Assembly (NCBI RefSeq): GCF_002742635.1
Contig: NZ_PEGF01000001.1
Span: forward strand, 1,612,001-1,676,000
Reading direction: 5' to 3'
Source: Caulobacter sp. X
GTDB lineage: Bacteria > Pseudomonadota > Alphaproteobacteria > Caulobacterales > Caulobacteraceae
DNA: 64,000 nt
The notes beneath the pieces are model-generated. The model did no database searches, was not told where the DNA came from, and saw nothing but the letters and a program-made list of their open reading frames with translations. A program made the position numbers and the translations under genes. This document shows positions 1-7,833 of this stretch, in pieces. Numbering within the stretch: the stretch's first letter is position 1; each line of letters opens with the position of its first letter.

Positions 1-194
1 TGCACAAGGGCCGCAATTCCGGCAAGGCCTGGAGCTGGTTCATCGACATCTTCGCCGCCGCCTGCGTGATCTTCACGGTCACCGGCCTGATCCTGCTGCA
101 GTTCCACGCCCGCGCGCGGCCAATGACCTGGCCCCTGGTGGGCCTGGGCCTGGCCGCGCCGGTCATCCTCGTCATCCTGTTCGTCCACCTTTGA
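1..194 (+). CDS. PepSY-associated membrane protein, C-terminal end (partial)
   Basis: The reading frame is open from the left edge (first full codon at base 3) to TGA at 192-194, so only the last 63 residues are visible. They contain two hydrophobic segments, one beginning FIDIFAAACVIF and one beginning WPLVGLGLAAP, separated by a short Arg-rich loop (HARARP). The pattern fits the C-terminal helices of PepSY-associated membrane proteins, which are often found with DUF2271, DUF4198 and ApbE genes as here. The gene ends 10 bases before the DUF2271 gene and is probably cotranscribed with it. The family assignment rests mainly on context because the conserved N-terminal part lies outside the window. 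Confidence 0.6.
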   Translation, partial: HKGRNSGKAWSWFIDIFAAACVIFTVTGLILLQFHARARPMTWPLVGLGLAAPVILVILFVHL

Positions 195-204
195 GGCAGA
201 CACC

Positions 205-723
205 GTGAAGTCCAAGCTTTCGCTGCTCACCTTTGCCGGCGCCGCCGCGGCCGGCGTCCCCGCCCTCGCCGCCGACCTCAACGTCACGGTCGAGATCCCG
301 CGCCTGTCGGTCGCCGAGTACCACAAGCCCTACGTCTCGATCTGGATCGAGAACCCGGCCGACGCCAGCGCCGCCGGCACCCTGGCCGTCTGGTACGACG
401 CCGACAACAAGGAAGACCACGGCGCCAAGTGGCTGAAGGACATGCGCCAGTGGTGGCGCAAGGCCGGCCGCGAGATGAGCTTCCCCGCCGACGGCGTCAG
501 CGGCGCGACCCGCGCGCCCGGCCCGCAAAAGCTGGTCTTCGCCGGCGCCAAGGGCGCCCTGAAGGACCTCAAGCCTGGCCAGTACAACCTAGTGGTCGAG
601 GCCGCCCGCGAAGTCGGCGGCCACGAGGCCGTCCGCGTGCCCTTCACTTGGGGCAAGCCCGGCAAGCCCGCCACCGCCAAGGGTTCCGCCGAACTCGGCG
701 CCGTCACCGTCTCCGTGAAGTGA
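205..723 (+). CDS. DUF2271 family periplasmic protein
   Basis: This 172-residue protein starts with a clear Sec signal peptide (KSKLSLLTFAGAAAAGVPAL, then cleavage near ALAA-D). The mature part has the beta-rich DUF2271 pattern: WIENPADASAAGTLAVWYD, a KWLKDMRQWWRKAGR stretch, and a C-terminal strand region with the motif PFTWGKPGKP. Members are typically encoded next to PepSY membrane proteins, DUF4198 and ApbE, and the same order is seen here. The biochemical role is unknown; a place in a periplasmic redox or metal-handling complex is inferred from context only. The start at 205 follows GAGGCA about 7 bases upstream, and the next gene begins 8 bases after the stop. Confidence 0.8.
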   Translation: MKSKLSLLTFAGAAAAGVPALAADLNVTVEIPRLSVAEYHKPYVSIWIENPADASAAGTLAVWYDADNKEDHGAKWLKDMRQWWRKAGREMSFPADGVSGATRAPGPQKLVFAGAKGALKDLKPGQYNLVVEAAREVGGHEAVRVPFTWGKPGKPATAKGSAELGAVTVSVK

Positions 724-731
724 GAAAAGCC

Positions 732-1667
732 ATGACCTTCAAGAAGCGCCTTCTCGCCGTCGCCGCTGTCAGCGTGGCCCTGGCCCTGCCGATGTCGGCC
801 TCGGCCCACCGAGGCTGGCTGCTGCCGGCCTTCACCACCCTGTCGGGCGACAACGCCTGGGTGACGGTCGATGCGGCCATCTCCAACGAGCTCTTCTATC
901 CCGACCACCGGGCCATGCGTCCCGACGGGATCCAGGTGCTGGGTCCGGACGGCGCGGCCGACAAGATCCAGAACGCCTCGACCGGCCAGTACCGCTCGAC
1001 CTTCGACGTCCAGCTGACCAAGCCGGGCACGTACAAGATCTTCACGGCCAGCAACTCGGTCATGGCCAGCTGGACCGAGAACGGCGAGGTCAAGCGCTTC
1101 CGCGGTTCGGCCGAGGACTTCGCCAAGCAGGTCCCGGCCGGCGCCGCCGACCTCAAGACCATCAAGATGGCCAGCCGCAACGAGACCTTCGTCACCCGCG
1201 ACAAGCCCTCGACCGGCGCCCTGGCGCCGACCGGCAAGGGCCTGGAGCTGGTCCCGGTGACCAACCCGACCGACGTGGTGGCCACCGAGCCCGCGACCTT
1301 CAAGTTCGTGCTGGACGGCAAGCCGGCCGCCGACCTGGAAGTCACTTTCATCCCCGGCGGCGCCCGCTGGCGCGCCACGCCCGGCGAGATCAAGGTCAAG
1401 ACCGGCGCCGACGGCGCGGTGAAGTTCACCCTGCCGGAAGCGGGCATGTACTGGGTCAACGCCACGGTCCGCTCGGGCGAGACCGGCCGCGGTCCTGGCG
1501 GCGGCGAAGGCGGCCCGCCGCGTCCGGCTGGCGCCCAGGGCGGCCCCGGCGGCGCTCCGGGCGGCATGCCCGGCATGGGCGGCGCTCCGCAAGGCCCCGC
1601 CACGCCGCTCGCCGGCAACGGCATGAGCGCCAGCTACACCGCCGTCATCGAAGCCCAGCGGCCGTAA
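732..1667 (+). CDS. DUF4198 domain-containing periplasmic protein
   Basis: This 311-residue protein has an N-terminal signal peptide (FKKRLLAVAAVSVALALPMS, cleavage after ASA) followed by HRGWLLPAFT, the conserved start of DUF4198 (NikM-like) proteins. DUF4198 proteins are beta-sandwich envelope proteins often linked to metal uptake. Residues around 252-297 form a Gly/Pro-rich low-complexity stretch (GRGPGGGEGGPPRP onward) rich in Gly, Pro, Ala and Met, which is probably disordered. The gene lies 8 bases after DUF2271 in the same operon. The His immediately after the predicted cleavage site would become the N-terminal residue and could bind metal; this is an inference. Confidence 0.8.
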   Translation: MTFKKRLLAVAAVSVALALPMSASAHRGWLLPAFTTLSGDNAWVTVDAAISNELFYPDHRAMRPDGIQVLGPDGAADKIQNASTGQYRSTFDVQLTKPGTYKIFTASNSVMASWTENGEVKRFRGSAEDFAKQVPAGAADLKTIKMASRNETFVTRDKPSTGALAPTGKGLELVPVTNPTDVVATEPATFKFVLDGKPAADLEVTFIPGGARWRATPGEIKVKTGADGAVKFTLPEAGMYWVNATVRSGETGRGPGGGEGGPPRPAGAQGGPGGAPGGMPGMGGAPQGPATPLAGNGMSASYTAVIEAQRP

Positions 1668-1675
1668 GGTCTGCT

Positions 1676-1803
1676 CTCCTCCCTCGCGCGGCGAGGGAGG
1701 TGGCGCGGCGCGGAGACGCGCCGTGACGGAGGGGGCGCTCCCCCCACGTTGACGCCCCCTCCACCGCTTCGCGGTCCCCCTCCCCCGCGCGCGGGGGAGG
1801 ATG
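1676..1803. repeat. GC-rich intergenic palindromic repeat
   Basis: The gap between the DUF4198 and apbE genes is filled by a GC-rich element with internal palindromes (CTCCCTCGCGCGGCGAGGGAG; GACGCCCCCTCC pairing with GGAGGGGGCGCTC). The block containing GTGACGGAGGGGGCGC recurs at 4182-4322 and 58659-58793, so this is a dispersed family. It lies inside an apparent operon and may reduce readthrough or protect the mRNA. Confidence 0.75.
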
Positions 1804-1813
1804 AGATTTCCCC

Positions 1814-2806
1814 ATGCCCCGCGTTCTCGTTCCCGCCCTGACCACGCCCCCCGCCCGCCCGGTGGGCGGCGCCGTGCGCGCGTTCGGCGGGGCGACCATG
1901 GGCACGACCTGGTCGGCCAAGGCGGTGCTGCCGGCCACCATCGACCTTCCCGCGCTCGAGGCCATGGTCCAGCGCGCGCTCGACGCCGTCGTCGGTGAGA
2001 TGAGCCCCTGGGCGCCGCTGTCGGACCTGTCGCGCTACAACCGCGCGCCGGCCGGAAGCTGGGTCCGGTTGCCCGAGGCGACCCTGACCGTGCTGCGCCG
2101 GGCGATCCAAGTCGCCGACCAGAGCGCCGGCGCCTTCGACCCGACCCTGGGCGCCCTGACCGATCTCTGGGGCTTCGGCCCCCGCGCCTTCGCCGGCGCG
2201 CCGCCGGAAGCGGGCGCCGTCGCCGCCCTGCGCGAGGCCGGCGGCTGGAAGCGCCTGACGCTGGACGGCGAGGCCCTGTTCCAGCCGGGCGGCCTGAAGC
2301 TGGACCTGAACGGCATCGCCAAGGGCTTCGGCGTCGACCAGGCCGCCGCCGCGCTCGATCGCGCGGGCGTGAAGAGCTACCTCGTCGAGGTGGGCGGCGA
2401 GCTGCGCGGAACCGGCGCCAAGCCGGACGGCCAACCCTGGTGGGTCGAGCTGGAGCGCCCCCCCAGCGCCAACGACACCGAGAAGACCGTCGTCGCCCTG
2501 CACGACCTGTCGGTCGCCACCTCCGGCGACTACCGCCGGTTCTTCGACCACGAGGGCCGCCGCTACGCGCACACCCTGGACCCCGCCACCGGCGCGCCGG
2601 TCACGCACCCGACCGTCAGCGTCACGGTGCTGGCGGCGGACTGTATGAGCGCCGACGCCTGGGCCACGGCCCTGACGGTGATGGCGCCCGACGCCGCGCT
2701 CGCCTTCGCCGCGCAGCACGATCTGGCCGCCCTGATCGTCAGCCGCGCCGCCTCGGGCGGGCTGGAAGAGCGCCTGTCGCCCGCGCTGCGGGCCATGCTG
2801 GACTGA
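1814..2806 (+). CDS. apbE: FAD:protein FMN transferase (ApbE family)
   Basis: This 330-residue protein carries the ApbE signatures in order: GGATMGTTWSAKA near the N-terminus, SAGAFDPTLGALTDLWGFG, KLDLNGIAKGFGVDQ, VEVGGELRGTGAKPDGQPWW, VATSGDYRRFF, AHTLDPATGAPV and MSADAWATALTVM (metal-binding ADA region). ApbE enzymes move FMN from FAD onto a Thr or Ser of partner proteins, usually in the periplasm. No signal peptide or lipobox is visible: the protein begins MPRVLVPALTTPPARPVGG. It may therefore act in the cytoplasm or have a poorly recognised export signal. Its stop overlaps the next start (TGATG), indicating translational coupling with the flavoprotein reductase. Confidence 0.9.
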   Translation: MPRVLVPALTTPPARPVGGAVRAFGGATMGTTWSAKAVLPATIDLPALEAMVQRALDAVVGEMSPWAPLSDLSRYNRAPAGSWVRLPEATLTVLRRAIQVADQSAGAFDPTLGALTDLWGFGPRAFAGAPPEAGAVAALREAGGWKRLTLDGEALFQPGGLKLDLNGIAKGFGVDQAAAALDRAGVKSYLVEVGGELRGTGAKPDGQPWWVELERPPSANDTEKTVVALHDLSVATSGDYRRFFDHEGRRYAHTLDPATGAPVTHPTVSVTVLAADCMSADAWATALTVMAPDAALAFAAQHDLAALIVSRAASGGLEERLSPALRAMLD

Positions 2807-4176
2807 TGCCCGACCTGTCCGCCTTTTCGCCCGAGGTCCGCCGCCTGCTGGCCGCCGGCGCCGTCGCGGGCGCCTACGCTCTGTTCTGCGGCGGGATCGC
2901 CCTCCGTGAAGCCCTCCGCCGCCGTGCTGTCGTGCGCGCAGCCGAAGCGCTCTCACAAGGCGCCGGCGAGCCTGTACTGGTCGCCTACGCCAGCCAGACC
3001 GGCTTCGCCGAAGAGCTGGCCGGGGCCACCGCCAAGGCCCTTTCCGACGCCGGCGCGCCCGTGACCCTGCGCGCGCTTTCGGAGATCACCGCCGCCGACC
3101 TCACGGGCCGCGCCCTGTTCGTCGTCAGCACCACCGGCGAGGGCGACGCTCCCGACAGCGCCCGCGCCTTCATCCGCGACGTGATGAAGGACGGCGCCGA
3201 CCTTTCCGCCCTGCGCTACGGCGTCCTGGCGCTGGGCGACTCCTCCTACGCTCACTACTGCGCCTTTGGCCGGACGCTGGACGCCTGGCTGGCCCATGCC
3301 GGCGCGCAAGCCTTGTTCGACCGCGTCGAGGTCGACGACGGCGATCCGGCCGCCCTGCGCCACTGGCAAGGCATGTTGTCGGCGCTCACCGGCGTGACCG
3401 ACGCGCCCGACTGGAGCCGTCCCGCCTATGGTCGCTGGACCCTGGCCGAGCGCGAGCTGCTCAACCCGGGCAGCCCGGGGGGCGAGGCCTGGCGCGTGCG
3501 CCTGACGCCGCCCGACGGCGCGACCTGGGCTGCCGGCGACATCCTCGAGGTCGGCCCACGCAATGACCCGGCGCTGCCGCATCGCGAATATTCGATCGCC
3601 TCCCTGCCCGCCGACGGCGGAGTCGAGCTGATCGTTCGCCTGACCGCCCGCGCCGACGGCCAGCCGGGCCTGGGCTCGGGCTGGCTGTGCCGGTTCGCCG
3701 AGGTGGGCGGACCGATCGACGCCCGCGTGCGGACAAACAAGAGCTTCCATGCGCCCGATCCGGCGCGGCCGCTGATCCTGATCGGCTCCGGCACGGGCCT
3801 GGCCGGCCTGCGCGCGCATCTCAAGGCCCGGATCGCCGCCGGAGCCAAGCGCAACTGGCTGCTCTTCGGCGAGCGCACCGCCGCCCACGACTACTTCCTG
3901 CGCGACGAGATCGAGGGCTGGGTGGCGTCCGGCGCGCTGGAGCGGCTGGACCTGGCCTTCTCCCGCGACCAGGCCGAGCGGATCTATGTCCAGCACCGCC
4001 TGCGCGCGGCGGCGGACACGCTGCGCCAATGGGTCTCCGACGGCGCGGCGATTTATGTCTGCGGATCGCTGGAAGGCATGTCGCGCGAGGTCCATGTCGC
4101 CTTGCTGGAGGTGCTGGGCGCGGAGACTCTGGAACGCCTCGTCGACGAAGGCCGATATCGGCGCGACGTGTACTGA
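2806..4176 (+). CDS. membrane-anchored flavodoxin/ferredoxin-NADP reductase-type flavoprotein (CysJ-like)
   Basis: This 456-residue protein has an N-terminal hydrophobic helix (around residues 12-31), then a flavodoxin domain with the FMN loops YASQTGFAEELA and STTGEGDAPD. The FNR module follows: FAD motif REYSIAS, a second flavin-contact region, the NADPH motif GSGTGLAGLRAHL, the YVCGS motif and the conserved C-terminal end RRDVY. The organisation matches diflavin reductases that pass electrons from NADPH through FAD to FMN. The anchor and the apbE/PepSY neighbours suggest that it feeds electrons across the inner membrane to envelope flavins. Its start overlaps the apbE stop by one base. Sulfite reductase activity is unlikely because no cysI is present nearby. 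Confidence 0.85.
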   Translation: MPDLSAFSPEVRRLLAAGAVAGAYALFCGGIALREALRRRAVVRAAEALSQGAGEPVLVAYASQTGFAEELAGATAKALSDAGAPVTLRALSEITAADLTGRALFVVSTTGEGDAPDSARAFIRDVMKDGADLSALRYGVLALGDSSYAHYCAFGRTLDAWLAHAGAQALFDRVEVDDGDPAALRHWQGMLSALTGVTDAPDWSRPAYGRWTLAERELLNPGSPGGEAWRVRLTPPDGATWAAGDILEVGPRNDPALPHREYSIASLPADGGVELIVRLTARADGQPGLGSGWLCRFAEVGGPIDARVRTNKSFHAPDPARPLILIGSGTGLAGLRAHLKARIAAGAKRNWLLFGERTAAHDYFLRDEIEGWVASGALERLDLAFSRDQAERIYVQHRLRAAADTLRQWVSDGAAIYVCGSLEGMSREVHVALLEVLGAETLERLVDEGRYRRDVY

Positions 4177-4181
4177 GACGC

Positions 4182-4322
4182 TAAGCGCCCCCTCCGTCTC
4201 GTCGCTTTGCGCCGATCCACCTCCCCCGCAAGCGGGGGCAGGAGGGCGGATGGCATCCTCCTCACCCGTGCAACGGGGGAGGTGGCGCGATGCGGATACG
4301 CGTCGTGACGGAGGGGGCGCTC
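4182..4322. repeat. GC-rich intergenic repeat, two inverted arms
   Basis: GCCCCCTCCGTCTCGTCG at the left and CGTCGTGACGGAGGGGGC at the right form an inverted pair, with smaller hairpins of the CCTCCCCCGCAAGCGGGGG type inside. A near-identical element lies at 58659-58793. It sits between convergent genes (the flavoprotein gene and mobA) and may act as a terminator. Confidence 0.8.
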
Positions 4323-4833
4323 AGGGGCGCAGCAGGTCGCTCCGCTCCTCCGGCGTGTTCGCCCCGCGCAGCCGCGCCAGCGCTCCCTCTGGGACCTGCA
4401 AGGCCGCCAGCCCCGCCCGCTCGACCAGTCGACGCAAGGGCCAACCCGCCTCTGCGTCCCCGGGCAGCGCGGCCGCCTCGATCACCATCGGCACGGGCAG
4501 GCCTTCGTAGAAGCCGCCCCGCTCTAGCAGCGGCGCCAGGTCCTCGGCCGTCACGGTCGGCGCATCGACCGCCAGCACCAGCAGCCGCGCCGTTCCCAGC
4601 GCCCTAGCGCCGGCCAGCACGCCGCCCACCGGCCCCGCGCCGACCTCATCGTCGGGAACCCAGGGCAGGCCCAGGTCGGCGCCGGCCGTGACCAGCGCCC
4701 GCGCGCCCACGGCCCGCGCCAGGTCAGCGACGCGATCGACGGCGCGCCGTCCACCCCAATCGAGCACGGCCTTGTCGCGCCCCATCCGCCGGGAGCCGCC
4801 GCCACACAGGATGATCGCGCCGATGGAGGTCAT
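4321..4833 (-). CDS. mobA: molybdenum cofactor guanylyltransferase
   Basis: This 170-residue protein opens with [20 protein letters not shown], the nucleotide-binding P-loop of the MobA family (LAGGxSxRMGxDKA). It continues with the substrate-side motifs [13 protein letters not shown] and [13 protein letters not shown], where DAPT replaces the common DMPF. MobA adds GMP to molybdopterin to give the bis-MGD cofactor in the cytoplasm. The length is a little below the usual 190-200 residues, with the C-terminal part shortened. It is a single gene, convergent with the flavoprotein reductase gene and separated from it by a repeat; the divergent LacI gene starts about 110 bases away. Confidence 0.85.
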   Translation of the reverse strand: MTSIGAIILCGGGSRRMGRDKAVLDWGGRRAVDRVADLARAVGARALVTAGADLGLPWVPDDEVGAGPVGGVLAGARALGTARLLVLAVDAPTVTAEDLAPLLERGGFYEGLPVPMVIEAAALPGDAEAGWPLRRLVERAGLAALQVPEGALARLRGANTPEERSDLLRP

Positions 4834-4944
4834 TCGGCTTGCCTATCGCCTCCGCCGCCTCGGGAGAAGGCCTTCGACCTTCGCCGTCTTCCAAGCTGCG
4901 CCCAAACCGGTCTAGTGTCCCGCCCGCATAGGGATAGACCAAGA

Positions 4945-6000
4945 ATGAGCCAACCGCCCGAGCGCCAGCGTCGTCGCACGACCCAGAGCGCCACGATCCG
5001 TGATGTCGCCGCCCGCGCGGGCGTCTCGCCGATGACCGTCTCGCGCGTCATCAACCGTGAAAGCACCGTCAAGGAAGAGACCCGCGCCCTGGTCGAGAAG
5101 GCCATCGCCGAGCTCAACTATGCGCCCAATCCCGCCGCCCGCAGCCTGGCCGGCAGCGCGCCGTTCCGCATCGGCCTGCTCTACGACAACCCCTCGACCG
5201 GCTATCTGTCGGAGTTCCTGGTCGGCGCCCTGGACGAGAGCAGCCGCACGGGCTCGCAGATCGTCATCGAGAAATGCGCCGAGCCCGAGCTGGCCGGCGC
5301 CACCCTGGCCCGCCTGCTGAAGACCGGCGTCGACGGCCTGATCCTGCCGCCGCCGCTGTGCGAGTCCCCGCAGGTCCTGGCCGAGGTCAAGGCCGCCGGC
5401 GCCGCGGCCGTGGCCGTGGCGCCGGGCATGGCCAGCGCCGACATGGCCACCATCCGCATCGACAACGAGGCCGCCGCCCTGGAGCTGACCCAGCACCTCT
5501 TGGGCCTGGGCCACAAGCGCTTCGGCTTCATCAAGGGCCACCCGAACCAGACCGTCAGCCAGCAGCGCCTGGACGGCTTCATGGCGGCCCTGAAGGCGGC
5601 CGGGATCCCGGACAAGGACATCCGGGTCGAGCAGGGCTATTTCACCTATCGTTCGGGCCTGGAGGCGGCCGAGCGGCTGCTGGCGGCTGAGCCGCGCCCG
5701 ACAGCGATCTTCGCGGCCAACGACGACATGGCCGCCGCCGCCGCGGGCGTCGCCCATCGCCTGGGCCTGGATGTTCCCGGCGACGTCTCGATCGTCGGCT
5801 TCGACGACACCTCGATCGCCGACAACATCTGGCCGCCCCTGACCACGGTCCACCAGCCGATCGCCGCCATGGCCCGCGCGGCCGTGGACCTGGTGCTGGA
5901 GGAAATCCGCCGCCACCGCGACGGCGGCGGCGAGCCCAGGCAGCTGATGCACCCGCATACCCTGATCGTGCGGGATTCGAGCGGACCGGTCAGCGAGTAA
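4945..6000 (+). CDS. LacI-family transcriptional regulator
   Basis: This 351-residue protein has a LacI helix-turn-helix at residues 18-37 (IRDVAARAGVSPMTVSRVIN) and hinge residues NPAARSLAG. The periplasmic-binding-protein-like effector domain has the typical phrases RIGLLYDNPS, GLGHKRFGFIKG, AIFAANDDMAAAA and VSIVGFDDTSIA. The ATG at 4945 was chosen over one 30 bases upstream because the family's charged N-terminus begins there. It is the nearest regulator to xylX, whose promoter has a LacI-type operator 572 bases downstream. In C. crescentus the known XylR is encoded elsewhere, so this could be xylR or a related sugar repressor. The effector is not determinable from sequence alone. Confidence 0.88.
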   Translation: MSQPPERQRRRTTQSATIRDVAARAGVSPMTVSRVINRESTVKEETRALVEKAIAELNYAPNPAARSLAGSAPFRIGLLYDNPSTGYLSEFLVGALDESSRTGSQIVIEKCAEPELAGATLARLLKTGVDGLILPPPLCESPQVLAEVKAAGAAAVAVAPGMASADMATIRIDNEAAALELTQHLLGLGHKRFGFIKGHPNQTVSQQRLDGFMAALKAAGIPDKDIRVEQGYFTYRSGLEAAERLLAAEPRPTAIFAANDDMAAAAAGVAHRLGLDVPGDVSIVGFDDTSIADNIWPPLTTVHQPIAAMARAAVDLVLEEIRRHRDGGGEPRQLMHPHTLIVRDSSGPVSE

Positions 6001-6060
6001 TCCCCCTCTCCCAACGGGAGAGGGCGGGGCCCACGCGCAGCGTGGGAGGGTGAGGGTCAA
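6001..6060. repeat. REP-like repeat, left copy flanking DUF559 gene
   Basis: The core CCCTCTCCCAACGGGAGAGG is followed by GCGGGGCCCACGCGCAGCG and TGGGAGGGTGAGGG. The element reappears in inverted orientation at 6476-6535, so the two copies bracket the DUF559 gene. The local hairpin CCCTCTCCcaacGGGAGAGGG could also stop transcription from the lacI gene. Confidence 0.85.
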
Positions 6061-6127
6061 AGCCGCCTTTCGGAAAATCCAGATTCCTTAACTTGAAAAC
6101 AAAACGAGAACATAATTCCTTGCGGGC

Positions 6128-6538
6128 ATGAGCCGCACCGAACGCGCCCGCCGCCTCCGCCGGGAGCAGACACGCCCCGAAGCGATCCTCTGGAACCTCG
6201 TGCGGGGCCGCCGCCTCGCTGGCTTCAAGTTCCGCCGCCAGGTCCCGATCGACCGCTACGTCGCGGACTTCGTGTGCGCCGAGGCGCGGGTGATCGTCGA
6301 GCTTGATGGCGGCTTCCACGACGATGAGCAAACCCAGATCCGGGACCTTGAAAGAACGGCCATTCTCGAGTCGTGCGGCTATCTCTTGATCCGCTTTCCG
6401 AACGAGGCCGTGCTCAACGATCCGGGCGGTGTGGGCGATGCGATCGTCACCACGCTTCGGGCGGCGAGGCCTTGGTCCCTCACCCTCCCACCGCTGCGCG
6501 GCGGGCCCCGCCCTCTCCCTTCGGAGAGGGTGAAATAA
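6128..6538 (+). CDS. DUF559 (Vsr-like endonuclease fold) protein
   Basis: This 136-residue protein matches the DUF559 pattern: RRLRREQTRPEAILWNLVR, GFKFRRQVPIDRYVADFVC, VIVELDGGFHDD, RDLERTAILESCGYLLIRF. The family is related to the very-short-patch-repair nuclease fold, and the acidic D...ELDGG and H residues expected for PD-(D/E)XK-type chemistry are present. The substrate is unknown. The last 18 or so residues (SLTLPPLRGGPRPLPSERVK) are encoded by a copy of the intergenic repeat that also occurs, inverted, upstream at 6001. The gene sits alone between the lacI gene and the xylX promoter and looks like a mobile passenger. The translation start follows CGGGC only weakly. Confidence 0.82.
   Translation: MSRTERARRLRREQTRPEAILWNLVRGRRLAGFKFRRQVPIDRYVADFVCAEARVIVELDGGFHDDEQTQIRDLERTAILESCGYLLIRFPNEAVLNDPGGVGDAIVTTLRAARPWSLTLPPLRGGPRPLPSERVK
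6476..6535. repeat. REP-like repeat, right inverted copy inside DUF559 3' end
   Basis: CCCTCACCCTCCCACCGCTG and CCCGCCCTCTCCC read as the reverse complement of the 6001-6060 element with a few changes. The copy ends 3 bases before the end of the DUF559 gene, so the gene's final codons are repeat-derived. Confidence 0.85.
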
Positions 6539-6557
6539 GATTGGTCTGACAACGTGC

Positions 6558-6586
6558 TTGCAGCCGTTACATGTTAGCGCTACCAA
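6558..6586 (+). promoter_or_regulatory. xylX promoter with LacI-type xylose operator
   Basis: TGTTAGCGCTACCA at 6572-6585 is the 14-base near-palindrome that I recall from the C. crescentus xylX promoter as the XylR operator. A possible -35 (TTGCAG, 6558-6563) and -10 (TACCAA, 6581-6586) lie 17 bases apart, so the operator would cover the -10 box and block polymerase when xylose is absent. The xylX start codon is about 70 bases downstream. Confidence 0.8.
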
Positions 6587-6655
6587 GCTTTCGACCAACG
6601 AGCGCCGCCGACGGTTTCGGCGCGTGCAGACGCTCGACAACGGGGAGACGACGCC

Positions 6656-7810
6656 GTGGGCGTAAGCGAATTCCTTCCGGATGACTGGAAAAACGCGACC
6701 CTGCTGGGCCGCATCGACTTCGGCGAAGGGCCGACGCCCGTGCTGGTGCGCGGCGGCCGCGTCGAGGACATGTCCAAGGTCGCGCCGACCGTCGCCGACC
6801 TGATGAACGCCTTCCAGCCCGGCGCGGCCATCCCGCGCGGCGAGGACAAGGGTCCGCTGGAAAACCTCGACATCCGCCCCGTTTGGGAAGACCCCGATGG
6901 CGCCGCGCCGGTCAAGCTGCTGGCGCCCGTCGACCTACAGTGCCTGAAGGCCGCCGGCGTGACCTTCGCCGTCTCGACCCTGGAGCGGGTGATCGAGGAG
7001 CGCGCGCGCGGTGATGCGGCGAAGGCTTTGGAAATCCGCCAACAGCTGTCCGACCGCATGGGCGGCGACCTCAAGAGCGTCGAGCCCGGCTCGGAAGGCG
7101 CCGCGCGCCTGAAGGCCGCCCTGATGGCCGACGGCCTGTGGTCGCAGTACCTGGAAGTGGCCATCGGCCCCGACGCCGAGATCTTCACCAAGGGCCCGAC
7201 CCTGTCCTCGATGGGCTGGGGCGACCACGTCGGCGTCCGCTACGACAGCCACTGGAACAACCCCGAGCCGGAAGTCGTGCTGCTGTGCGACGGTTCGGGC
7301 CAGATCCGCGGCGCGTCGCTGGGCAACGACGTCAACCTGCGCGACTTCGAAGGCCGCTCGGCCCTGCTGCTCAGCAAGGCCAAGGACAACAACGCCTCCT
7401 GCGCCATCGGCCCGTTCTTCCGCCTGTTCGACGAGACCTTCGCCCTGGACGACGTCCGCTCTGCCGAGGTCGAGCTGAAGATCACCGGCCGCGACAACTT
7501 CGTGCTCGACGGCAAGTCGAACATGAGCCTGATCAGCCGCGATCCGGCCGTGCTGGCCGGCCAGGCCTATGGCAAGCAGCACCAGTATCCGGACGGCTTT
7601 GCTTTGTTCCTGGGCACGATGTTCGCGCCGATCCAGGACCGCGACACCCCCGGCCAGGGCTTCACCCACAAGGTCGGCGACCGCGTCCGCGTCTCGACGC
7701 CGAAGCTGGGCGTGCTCGAGAACGAGGTCACCACCTGCGACAAGGCGAGGCCGTGGACGTTCGGCATCTCGGCCCTGATCCGCAACCTGGCCGGCCGCGG
7801 CCTGCTCTAG
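6656..7810 (+). CDS. xylX: 2-keto-3-deoxy-D-xylonate dehydratase
   Basis: This 384-residue protein begins (GTG start) with GVSEFLPDDWKNATLLGRI and contains VEDMSKVAPTVADLMNAFQP. It closely matches my memory of C. crescentus XylX. The family is fumarylacetoacetate-hydrolase-like; the C-terminal half holds SSMGWGDHVGVRYDSHWNN, PEPEVVLLCDGSG and LGNDVNLRDFEGRSALLLSK. The enzyme removes water from 2-keto-3-deoxyxylonate to give alpha-ketoglutarate semialdehyde in the oxidative (Weimberg) xylose pathway. It is the first gene of the operon; the substrate-releasing enzyme xylA follows after 23 bases. A GGGGAG ribosome site lies about 9 bases before the GTG. Confidence 0.95.
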   Translation: MGVSEFLPDDWKNATLLGRIDFGEGPTPVLVRGGRVEDMSKVAPTVADLMNAFQPGAAIPRGEDKGPLENLDIRPVWEDPDGAAPVKLLAPVDLQCLKAAGVTFAVSTLERVIEERARGDAAKALEIRQQLSDRMGGDLKSVEPGSEGAARLKAALMADGLWSQYLEVAIGPDAEIFTKGPTLSSMGWGDHVGVRYDSHWNNPEPEVVLLCDGSGQIRGASLGNDVNLRDFEGRSALLLSKAKDNNASCAIGPFFRLFDETFALDDVRSAEVELKITGRDNFVLDGKSNMSLISRDPAVLAGQAYGKQHQYPDGFALFLGTMFAPIQDRDTPGQGFTHKVGDRVRVSTPKLGVLENEVTTCDKARPWTFGISALIRNLAGRGLL

Positions 7811-7833
7811 TCCAGAATTCAAGGAGCTCGGCC

